Source: Streptomyces sp. NL15-2K (GTDB taxonomy: Bacteria; Actinomycetota; Actinomycetes; Streptomycetales; Streptomycetaceae). Taken from it: 64,000 bases of DNA. The first letter of the stretch is position 1. The number at the start of each line of letters is the position of its first letter. Where the stretch lies: the NCBI RefSeq assembly GCF_030551255.1, contig NZ_CP130630.1, positions 8,679,001 to 8,743,000 of the forward strand, given 5' to 3'. Of the stretch, positions 27,448 through 34,395 are shown piece by piece. A program made the translations under genes and the position numbers. Under the pieces are notes generated by a model. That model was not told the origin of the DNA and did not search any database. It saw nothing but the letters and a program-made list of their open reading frames with translations.

Positions 27448-28101
27448 GTGCGCGTACTCGTCGTCGAGGACGAGCAGCTGCTCGCCGATGCGGTGGCCAC
27501 CGGACTGCGCCGGGAGGCCATGGCCGTCGACGTCGTGTACGACGGTGCGGCCGCCCTGGAGCGCATCGGAGTCAACGACTACGACGTGGTCGTCCTCGAC
27601 CGCGACCTCCCGCTCGTGCACGGCGACGACGTCTGCCGCAAGATCGTCGAGCTCGGCATGCCCACCCGGGTGCTGATGCTCACGGCGTCCGGCGACGTCA
27701 GCGACCGCGTGGAGGGCCTGGAGATCGGCGCCGACGACTATCTGCCCAAGCCCTTCGCGTTCAGCGAGCTCACGGCACGCGTGCGTGCCCTCGGCCGGCG
27801 CACCAGCGTGCCCCTGCCGCCGGTCCTGGAGCGCGCCGGGATCAAGCTCGACCCCAACCGCCGCGAGGTCTTCCGCGACGGCAAGGAGGTCCAGCTCGCG
27901 CCCAAGGAGTTCGCCGTCCTGGAGGTGCTGATGCGCAGCGAGGGCGCGGTCGTCTCCGCCGAGCAGCTCCTGGAGAAGGCCTGGGACGAGAACACCGACC
28001 CGTTCACGAACGTCGTGCGGGTCACCGTCATGACCCTGCGCCGCAAGCTGGGTGAGCCGCCCGTCATCGTCACCGTGCCCGGCTCCGGCTACCGGATCTG
28101 A
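27448..28101 (+). CDS. cutR: Response regulator CutR
   Basis: 217-aa OmpR/PhoB-type regulator. The receiver domain (1-115) has the acidic pocket Glu7-Asp8-Glu9, phospho-acceptor Asp51 in VVLDRDLP, a conserved Thr in LTAS, and the Lys of LPKPFAF. The C-terminal winged helix (about 125-217) ends VPGSGYRI. It closely matches CutR as I recall it, partner of CutS, described as repressing actinorhodin production in S. lividans and recently linked to secreted-protein quality control. GTG 27448 with GGAAGGA. cutS follows after six bases. Confidence 0.93.
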   Translation: MRVLVVEDEQLLADAVATGLRREAMAVDVVYDGAAALERIGVNDYDVVVLDRDLPLVHGDDVCRKIVELGMPTRVLMLTASGDVSDRVEGLEIGADDYLPKPFAFSELTARVRALGRRTSVPLPPVLERAGIKLDPNRREVFRDGKEVQLAPKEFAVLEVLMRSEGAVVSAEQLLEKAWDENTDPFTNVVRVTVMTLRRKLGEPPVIVTVPGSGYRI

Positions 28102-28107
28102 TCACCC

Positions 28108-29346
28108 GTGGCCGCGACCCCCGCGCCTCCGCAGGCGCCCCCGAAGCCCACCTGGGACCCCCGCAGGCCGGCGCCGCCGTTCCCCTGGCTGCGACCGACG
28201 ATCCGCATAAGGCTCACCCTGCTGTACGGCGGCATGTTCCTGATCGCCGGCATCCTGCTGCTGTCGATCATCTACCTGTTCGCGGCGAACGCGCTGAATG
28301 TCGGCAGCAACCTGCCCTTCCAGATCCTCTCCGGCAGCCGGGTGTCCAGCGAGACGTGCAACCTGGGCCCCTCCCAGCTGCCCGCGGACGAGCTCAATCG
28401 CGCGCTGAACGCATGCGTGAACCAGCAGCGCCAGCACGCCCTGGACAATCTGCTCAGCCGCTCGCTCCTGGCCCTGCTCGGTCTCGCGATCATCGCCTTC
28501 GCCTTCGGCTACGCCATGGCCGGCCGCGTCCTGTCGCCGCTCGGCCGGATCCTGCGCACCGCGCGCGGGGTGGCGGGCTCGGACCTGTCCCGCCGTATCG
28601 AGCTGGACGGACCCGACGACGAGCTGAAGGAGCTGGCGGACACCTTCGACGACATGCTGGAGCGGCTGCAGCGGGCGTTCACGGCCCAGCAGCGCTTCGT
28701 CGGCAACGCCTCGCACGAGCTGCGCACACCACTGGCGATCAACCGCACGCTCCTCGAGGTGCACCTGTCCGATCCGAACGCACCGGTGGAGCTGCAGCAG
28801 CTCGGCAAGACACTGCTGGCCACGAACGAGCGCAGCGAGCAGCTCGTCGAGGGTCTGCTGCTGCTCGCCCGCAGCGACAACCAGATCATCGAGCGCAAGC
28901 CGGTGGACCTCGCCGAGGTCGCCACGCAGGCCATCGACCAGGTGCATGGCGAGGCGGAGGCCAAGGGTGTGGCGATCCGGGGCGAGCAGAAGCCCGCCGT
29001 GGTCCAGGGCAACGGCGTGCTGCTGGAGCGGATCGCCCTGAACCTCGTACAGAACGCTGTGCGGTACAACGTGTCGGAGGGCGGCTGGGTCGAGGTGACG
29101 ACGGACATCCAGCACGGACAGGCGGTCCTGGTCGTCTCCAACACCGGCCCGGTCGTGCCGGCGTACGAGATCGACAACCTCTTCGAGCCCTTCAGACGGC
29201 TGCGTACGGAGCGTACGGGCAGTGACAAGGGCGTTGGCCTCGGTCTGTCCATCGCCCGGTCCGTGGCCCGTGCGCACGGCGGGCACATCTCGGCTCAGCC
29301 ACGTGACGGAGGTGGACTCGTCATGCGCGTCACCCTCCCCGTCTGA
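28108..29346 (+). CDS. cutS: Sensor histidine kinase CutS
   Basis: A 412-aa protein. Cytoplasmic Pro-rich start, TM1 about 38-61, a short extracytoplasmic domain (about 62-118), TM2 about 119-139, HAMP, HisKA with His203 in SHELRTPLA, and a HATPase domain with N box (NLVQNAVRYN) and GLGLSIAR. The extracytoplasmic domain holds exactly two cysteines, Cys84 and Cys103, which could form a redox-sensing disulfide. That is the feature proposed for CutS as a secretion-stress sensor. It signals to CutR, encoded immediately upstream. Confidence 0.92.
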   Translation: MAATPAPPQAPPKPTWDPRRPAPPFPWLRPTIRIRLTLLYGGMFLIAGILLLSIIYLFAANALNVGSNLPFQILSGSRVSSETCNLGPSQLPADELNRALNACVNQQRQHALDNLLSRSLLALLGLAIIAFAFGYAMAGRVLSPLGRILRTARGVAGSDLSRRIELDGPDDELKELADTFDDMLERLQRAFTAQQRFVGNASHELRTPLAINRTLLEVHLSDPNAPVELQQLGKTLLATNERSEQLVEGLLLLARSDNQIIERKPVDLAEVATQAIDQVHGEAEAKGVAIRGEQKPAVVQGNGVLLERIALNLVQNAVRYNVSEGGWVEVTTDIQHGQAVLVVSNTGPVVPAYEIDNLFEPFRRLRTERTGSDKGVGLGLSIARSVARAHGGHISAQPRDGGGLVMRVTLPV

Positions 29347-29442
29347 GAGCATGGCCCCCGCACACGATCCAACACACGGGGGATGTTCGCTTTGCGCGGA
29401 ATTTTCGGGGCACCGCCCGACCGCTCGCCGAGCGTCTCCGTG

Positions 29443-29456
29443 TGTGATCGATCACA
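29443..29456. promoter_or_regulatory. Perfect Crp-like palindrome
   Basis: TGTGATCGATCACA contains GTG-N6-CAC, the motif reported for S. coelicolor Crp. It lies about 100 bases after cutS and 308 bases upstream of the DUF4193 gene, ahead of a large hairpin. Confidence 0.4.
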
Positions 29457-29482
29457 AGAGCGAATTTCCGGCCGCATACTCT

Positions 29483-29545
29483 CCGTGATCATGTGACCTG
29501 CAGGAAAGCCGGGAAAATCCGGGTTTTCGCAGGTCCTGATCACGG
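29483..29545. repeat. Large imperfect inverted repeat
   Basis: CCGTGATCA (29483-29491) and GACCTGC (29495-29501) pair with GCAGGTC (29529-29535) and TGATCACGG (29537-29545). There is a small asymmetric bulge and an inner CCGG-gaaaat-CCGG stem. It is 137 bases past cutS, so it is either a late terminator or a regulatory or sRNA element of the DUF4193 gene leader. There is no T-run. Confidence 0.55.
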
Positions 29546-29763
29546 GAAGTACACGGTGAGACGCCTTTGAAGTGCGGGATTCGGACCGTGTACGGTCCCG
29601 ATCGCCATCCAACCCGATCACTCATGAGGAGTCCGGTTGGGTGTCGATTGAGTAACAGACCTTGATGTGAGGCAAAATCTCCGCCTCGGGTCGGGCACAA
29701 GTCCGGCCTCTCACGCGTTACGTGCGCTGGAGACACCGAAGACACCCAGAGGGGGAGAGCGAC

Positions 29764-30060
29764 ATGGCAACCGATTACGACACTCCACGCAAGACCGATG
29801 ACGACGTCGACTCGGACAGCCTTGAAGAACTGAAGGCCCGGCGGAACGACAAGTCGACCTCCGCAGTGGACGTCGACGAATTCGAGGCTGCCGAGGGCCT
29901 CGAGCTGCCCGGAGCCGACCTCTCCAATGAGGAGCTGGCCGTCCGGGTACTGCCGAAGCAGCAGGACGAGTTCACTTGCATGAGCTGCTTCCTGGTGCAC
30001 CACCGCAGCCAGCTGGCCCGAGAGAAGAACGGCCAGCCGATCTGCCGCGACTGCGACTGA
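29764..30060 (+). CDS. DUF4193 family zinc-ribbon-like protein
   Basis: 98 aa starting MATDYDTPRK, with GAGGGGGAGAG before the ATG. The N-terminal half is acidic and disordered. The C-terminus has two CxxC pairs, Cys72/Cys75 (TCMSC) and Cys94/Cys97 (ICRDC), predicting one structural zinc. DUF4193 is an actinobacterial core family of unknown function; the layout (acidic tail plus zinc ribbon) suggests a protein- or nucleic-acid-binding role. A 417-bp leader region with a Crp-like site and large hairpin precedes it. Confidence 0.85.
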   Translation: MATDYDTPRKTDDDVDSDSLEELKARRNDKSTSAVDVDEFEAAEGLELPGADLSNEELAVRVLPKQQDEFTCMSCFLVHHRSQLAREKNGQPICRDCD

Positions 30061-30073
30061 GGACGGGTCGGCC

Positions 30074-31042
30074 GTGACTGGCTCGACCCCTCCCCGGAAG
30101 CGCCGCTTCCTCCTGAGGGGAGCGGACCGAGGGCCGTCCGACGGCCCCCACCGCGCGCGTGACGACGAGCGGGGCTCATCCGATTCGGGATCGGCCTCGC
30201 TCGAACCGGCGGCAGACAGGGCTGACCTCCCGGTGCCGGCCGAGACACCCGCGCCCGTCGCACGGCGGCGGGCCGCGGTGATCCGGGAGAAGGCCAGGGA
30301 AGGCGCCCACAAGGGCGGCAGCCGTGCCCGCGCGGCCTTGGCGCATCTCGCCGACCGGCTCATCGAAAACGCCCCGCGGATCCCCGTGCGGGACCTCGCG
30401 ACGCTTCGCAGGCAGTTCCCGGGTCTGGGGCCCGAGGAGCTCGCCGACAAGCTCGTGACGGGCGCGTCGAGCGCGACGGCCACCGTGGGAGCGGGAATCG
30501 GCGCGGCCGCGATGATGCCTGTTCCGCCCGCGATGCCGACGGAGCTGGCCGCCGAGATCACCGGCGTGGCGGCGATCGAGCTGAAGCTGATCGCCGAGCT
30601 CCACGAGGTGTACGGCGTACGGCCGCCGGGCAATCTGGCGCAGCGCTCCACCGCGTATCTGAACTCCTGGTCGGGAGAGCGCGGAATCGACGTGAGCAAG
30701 CCGTCGACGATCAACGGCGCGCTGAACAGCCGTATGAAACAGCAGCTGCGGCAGCAGATCATGAAGCGGATGGTGCGGAATCTGCCGAACCTGATGCCGT
30801 TCATGGTGGGCGCGGCCGTGGGTGCCGTCATGAACCGCCGGGACACCAGGCGACTCGCGGAGCGGATCCGGGCCGACCTGCGCAAGAATCAGGTGCCGTG
30901 GGACGAACTTCCCGCACTGCCGCCGCTGGAGACCCCCAAGGACGCGCTGCCGATCGGGGACGTTCACGCAGAGGGCGGCCCGAGAGGGGGCGGCCCCAAG
31001 GAGGACGGTCCGAAGGAGGACGGCCCGAAAGAGCTCGGGTGA
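30074..31042 (+). CDS. Conserved actinobacterial membrane-associated protein
   Basis: 322 aa, GTG start 13 bases after the DUF4193 stop. A charged, disordered N-terminus is followed by a central region with a Gly/Ala/Pro-rich amphipathic or membrane segment (GAGIGAAAMMPVPPAMP). A helical middle with repeated basic residues and a second hydrophobic patch (LMPFMVGAAVGAVMN) precede a Gly/Pro/Glu/Lys repeat tail (GPKEDGPKED). No enzyme motif is recognised. Its constant position between DUF4193 and DUF3093 genes suggests a core role in actinomycete physiology, not defined here. Confidence 0.7.
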   Translation: MTGSTPPRKRRFLLRGADRGPSDGPHRARDDERGSSDSGSASLEPAADRADLPVPAETPAPVARRRAAVIREKAREGAHKGGSRARAALAHLADRLIENAPRIPVRDLATLRRQFPGLGPEELADKLVTGASSATATVGAGIGAAAMMPVPPAMPTELAAEITGVAAIELKLIAELHEVYGVRPPGNLAQRSTAYLNSWSGERGIDVSKPSTINGALNSRMKQQLRQQIMKRMVRNLPNLMPFMVGAAVGAVMNRRDTRRLAERIRADLRKNQVPWDELPALPPLETPKDALPIGDVHAEGGPRGGGPKEDGPKEDGPKELG

Positions 31043-31059
31043 CGCCTCGTCCGGGTGTT

Positions 31060-31521
31060 CTATCCGGCCGCCCGCGCCGCCTTCAGCGCCTCGGCCAGCC
31101 GCTCCGGCTCACGCGTCGACAGGTACAGGTACGGCGTCGGGTCCGCGGGGTCCGTGACCTCCACGCGCAGAGCGGTGGGGATGTAGGCGCGCAGCAGCAG
31201 GAAGGCGCGGGTGTCGGCCTTGTACGTCCGCCAGGCGGCGGCCTCCTGCGCGTCCAGCACCTCCGCCTCGCCCAGCGCCGACACCGGGATCTTCGCCTCG
31301 CCCGCGATCAGGAAACCGCCCACGACACGGATGCGCAGCGAGCCGTACGCGCTGGCCACGACCGCCGCCGCGGCGGTGCCGCCGACCAGGCCGCCGAGCA
31401 TCGGCAGGGTGCCGAAGGGCATCAGGACCAACGCCATCGAGACCCCGACCAGGAAGGAGATCAGCCACCAGGAGCGGGGTGCGGTGAGACGTTCTTCGTA
31501 CGGGGCGGCGGAGAGCTGCAT
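31060..31521 (-). CDS. DUF3093 family membrane protein
   Basis: 153 aa. ATG 31521. Two adjacent membrane helices form a hairpin (about residues 18-60, WWLISFLVG... and GGLVGGTAAAAVV). A soluble C-terminal domain (WRTYKADTRAFLLLRAYIPTALRVEVTDPADPTPYLYLSTR) looks like a PH-like fold. This is the architecture of DUF3093, widespread in actinobacteria next to dut. Function unknown; it lies on the opposite strand to its neighbours. Confidence 0.85.
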   Translation of the reverse strand: MQLSAAPYEERLTAPRSWWLISFLVGVSMALVLMPFGTLPMLGGLVGGTAAAAVVASAYGSLRIRVVGGFLIAGEAKIPVSALGEAEVLDAQEAAAWRTYKADTRAFLLLRAYIPTALRVEVTDPADPTPYLYLSTREPERLAEALKAARAAG

Positions 31522-31579
31522 GGAGCCAAGCTTGGCACGGTGTCGGCGCCGCGCCGACGCGCGGGTAAGGTCTGCGGCT

Positions 31580-32164
31580 GTGAGTGGTACTTCCGCGGCT
31601 CTCAAGCCTCCGGCCGACGCCGTGAAACCGGTGCGGCACCCTGATGCTCCCGCACCCGGTGAGCTGCTCGGTGCGCACTACGCACAGTGCTTCGGCTGCG
31701 GCGGCGGGCAGCAGCACGGGCTGCACCTGGCGGCGCGGGCCGGCGAGGGGGTCACCCTCACCGCCGAGTTCACCGTGCGGCCCGCCCACCAGGGCGCTCC
31801 GGGACTCGCGCACGGCGGTGTGCTGGCGAGCGCCCTCGACGAGACCCTCGGCGCGCTGAACTGGATGCTGCGGACGATCGCCGTGACCGGGCGGCTGGAG
31901 ACCGACTTCGTACGGCCCGTGCCGGTCGGCACGACCCTGCACCTTCAGGCCGAGGTGACCGCGGTGGCCGGGCGGAAGATCTACTCGAGCGCCACCGGCC
32001 GCATCGGCGACGCCGACGGGCCTGTCGCGGTCCGCGCCGACGCGCTCTTCATCGAGGTGAAGGTCGACCATTTCGTCGACCACGGCCGCCAGGAGGAGAT
32101 CCAGGCCGCCATGAACGATCCGGACCAGGTGCGGCGTGCCCGCGCCTTCGAGGTGAACCCGTGA
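31580..32164 (+). CDS. PaaI/4HBT-type hotdog thioesterase
   Basis: A 194-aa protein; GTG 31580. The hotdog-fold core contains HGGVLASALDETLGAL, where the HGG and the Asp on the long helix are the catalytic features of PaaI-like thioesterases. An N-terminal Cys-rich stretch (CFGCGGGQQHGLHL) is typical of the subgroup. It would cleave an acyl-CoA, of unknown identity. The stop overlaps the GTG of dut (GTGA), so the two genes are coupled. Confidence 0.85.
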   Translation: MSGTSAALKPPADAVKPVRHPDAPAPGELLGAHYAQCFGCGGGQQHGLHLAARAGEGVTLTAEFTVRPAHQGAPGLAHGGVLASALDETLGALNWMLRTIAVTGRLETDFVRPVPVGTTLHLQAEVTAVAGRKIYSSATGRIGDADGPVAVRADALFIEVKVDHFVDHGRQEEIQAAMNDPDQVRRARAFEVNP

Positions 32165-32712
32165 GTCGTGACCCCGTGAACGTGCTGATCCGGCGCGTCG
32201 ATCCCGCCGTACCGCTTCCGACGTACGCGCATCCCGGTGACGCGGGAGCCGATCTGCGCACCACCGAGAGTTGTGAACTGCGGCCGGGTGAACGGGCCGT
32301 GCTGCCCACGGGGGTGTCCGTGGCCCTCCCGGAGGGGTATGCGGCCTTCGTGCACCCGCGTTCCGGTCTCGCCGCCCGCTGCGGTGTCGCTCTCGTGAAT
32401 GCCCCGGGGACGGTTGATGCCGGGTACCGTGGGGAGATCAAGGTGATCGTGGTGAATCTCGACCCGCGCGAGTCCGTGCGGTTCGAGCGCTTCGACCGGA
32501 TTGCCCAACTGGTCGTCCAGCAGGTCGAGAGGGTCCGCTTCCAGGAGGTCGCGGAACTTCCCGACTCGGCACGGGCCGAGGGGGGATTCGGGTCCACCGG
32601 TGGCCATGCCGAGGTGGACGGCGGGCGCGGCACAAGTGGTCACGCCGCCGTGGGCGGCGCGACGGGTGGGAATCGATACGCTTCGGTCGTATCCGACCGG
32701 GAAGGACAGTGA
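32161..32712 (+). CDS. dut: dUTP diphosphatase
   Basis: A 183-aa trimeric dUTPase. Motif I PGDAGADL is at 25-32, motif II PRSGLA, motif III GTVDAGYRGE with catalytic Asp86, motif IV RFDRIAQL, and the P-loop-like motif V GGFGSTG at 141-147. It hydrolyses dUTP to dUMP and PPi, keeping uracil out of DNA and feeding dTMP synthesis. The protein continues about 35 residues past motif V in a Gly/Ala-rich tail, longer than usual. GTG 32161 overlaps the thioesterase stop. Confidence 0.94.
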   Translation: MSRDPVNVLIRRVDPAVPLPTYAHPGDAGADLRTTESCELRPGERAVLPTGVSVALPEGYAAFVHPRSGLAARCGVALVNAPGTVDAGYRGEIKVIVVNLDPRESVRFERFDRIAQLVVQQVERVRFQEVAELPDSARAEGGFGSTGGHAEVDGGRGTSGHAAVGGATGGNRYASVVSDREGQ

Positions 32713-32713
32713 C

Positions 32714-33484
32714 GTGTTCGGACGTCGCAAGAAGAAGGGCTCCGCTGAGGACGCGGCGGACGCGGCGAGCGAGGCCGAGCAGGTCGTCGACAGTGTCGAC
32801 ACTGAGGCGGACGACGAGGTCGAGCGCGAGCGCGTGAGGCTGGAACCGGAGCCGCGGCCCGACGGGCCGTGGGACAGCTCCGAGGTCCGTGACCCGGCCG
32901 AGGGCCGGGTGGACCTGGGCGGGCTGTTCGTGCCCGGCGTCGACGGCATGGAGCTGCGGGTCGAGGTCGCGGGTGACGCGATCGTCGCGGCGACCGTCGT
33001 GCTGCAGGACAGCGCCATCCAGTTGCAGGCCTTCGCCGCTCCCAAGCGGGAGGGCATCTGGGGCGAGGTGCGCGAGGAGATCGGCTCCGGCATCACCCAG
33101 CAGGGCGGCATCATCGACGAGGTCGAGGGTCCGCTGGGCTGGGAGCTGCGCGCCCAGGTGCCGGTGCAGCTGCCGGACGGCACGGGCGGCTTCCAGGTGG
33201 TGCGGTTCGTCGGGGTGGACGGGCCCCGCTGGTTCCTGCGCGGGGTGATCTCGGGCCAGGGCGCGGTACAGCCGCAGGCCGCGGGTCTGCTGGAGCAGAT
33301 CTTCCGGGACACGGTGGTGGTCCGCGGCGACGGCCCGATGGCGCCGCGCGACCCGATCGTCCTGAAGCTGCCGGACGACGCGCAGATGGTCCCCGAGGGC
33401 GTCACGCAGGAGGAGGCGGGCTCCCGCTTCTCCGGCGGCATGGGACAGCTGCAGCGCGGGCCGGAGATCACCGAGGTCCGGTAG
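32714..33484 (+). CDS. DUF3710 family protein
   Basis: A 256-aa protein; GTG 32714 right after the dut stop, with GAAGGA upstream. An N-terminal basic start (FGRRKKK) and an acidic low-complexity region (about 10-65) precede a compact beta-rich domain (about 70-230, with PKREGIWGEVREEI and DGPRWFLRGVISG). This matches the actinobacterial DUF3710 family, conserved beside dut. No catalytic residues are recognised. A good terminator follows. Confidence 0.85.
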   Translation: MFGRRKKKGSAEDAADAASEAEQVVDSVDTEADDEVERERVRLEPEPRPDGPWDSSEVRDPAEGRVDLGGLFVPGVDGMELRVEVAGDAIVAATVVLQDSAIQLQAFAAPKREGIWGEVREEIGSGITQQGGIIDEVEGPLGWELRAQVPVQLPDGTGGFQVVRFVGVDGPRWFLRGVISGQGAVQPQAAGLLEQIFRDTVVVRGDGPMAPRDPIVLKLPDDAQMVPEGVTQEEAGSRFSGGMGQLQRGPEITEVR

Positions 33485-33499
33485 ACAGTCGAGACACAG

Positions 33500-33530
33500 G
33501 GCCGCACCTCTCGCCGGGGTGCGGCCTTTT
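33500..33530 (+). terminator. Terminator with T-run
   Basis: GGCCGCACC / GGTGCGGCC stem followed by TTTT, 15 bases after the DUF3710 stop. Confidence 0.88.
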
Positions 33531-33575
33531 CTCGTACTCTGGCGCCCGGTTCACGGGGGAACGGGGGGAGGACGC

Positions 33576-34268
33576 ATGACTCAGGTGGTCACCGAGACCA
33601 TGGTGCGCGTCGAGAACGTCCGCAAGTCCTACGGCGACTCGGCCGCCGTCGTCCATGCCCTGCGCGGCGTTTCCTTCGACGTGCCGCGCGGGGAACTCGT
33701 CGCCCTCAAGGGCCGGTCGGGATCCGGGAAGACCACGCTCCTGAACATCGTCGGCGGCCTTGACGCGCCGGACGAGGGGCGCGTCACGGTCGACGGGCTC
33801 GACCTCGCGGGGCTGGACGAGGACGGCCTGCTCGCCCTGCGCCGGGACCGCATCGGTTTCGTCTTCCAGTCCTTCGGGCTCATCCCGATCCTCACCGCCG
33901 CCGAGAACGTCGGCGTGCCGATGCGGCTGCGCCGGGCCGACCCGCGGATACGCGAGGAGCGCGTCGATCTGCTGCTGTCCCTGGTCGGCCTCGCCGATCA
34001 CGCCGGGCAGCGACCCGGCGAGCTGTCCGGCGGCCAGCAGCAGCGGGTCGCCATCGCCCGCGCCCTCGCCAACAACCCCTCGCTGCTCATCGCCGACGAG
34101 CCGACCGGCCAGCTGGACGCGGAGACCGGTCACTCCGTGATGGAGCTGCTGCGTGCCGTCGTACGCAGTGAACGGGTCACCGCGCTCGTCGCCACGCACG
34201 ACGCGAATCTGCTGGACCTGGCCGACCGGGTGCTGGAACTGCGGGACGGGGAGATCGTCCAGGGCTGA
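33576..34268 (+). CDS. ABC transporter ATP-binding protein (MacB/LolD type)
   Basis: 230 aa. Walker [10 protein letters not shown] (about residue 46), Q-loop VFQSFGLIP, signature LSGGQQQR, Walker B LLIADEP, H-loop THD. The sequence family pairs with FtsX-like permeases in lipoprotein release or peptide export. No permease gene is adjacent on either side, so the partner is elsewhere. ATG 33576 is preceded by GGGGGGAG. It sits between the dut operon and kdpD. Confidence 0.88.
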   Translation: MTQVVTETMVRVENVRKSYGDSAAVVHALRGVSFDVPRGELVALKGRSGSGKTTLLNIVGGLDAPDEGRVTVDGLDLAGLDEDGLLALRRDRIGFVFQSFGLIPILTAAENVGVPMRLRRADPRIREERVDLLLSLVGLADHAGQRPGELSGGQQQRVAIARALANNPSLLIADEPTGQLDAETGHSVMELLRAVVRSERVTALVATHDANLLDLADRVLELRDGEIVQG

Positions 34269-34395
34269 CGCCCGGCGCCGGGGGCGTCAGGGTTGCGTCA
34301 AAGACGGTCCGGAGGCCGGACCCGACCCCATTTGTCGGGATTCTTGGCCGTAAGGTCGACGCTGCGCAGGCAGGTGACCGAAAGACAATGAGGGT

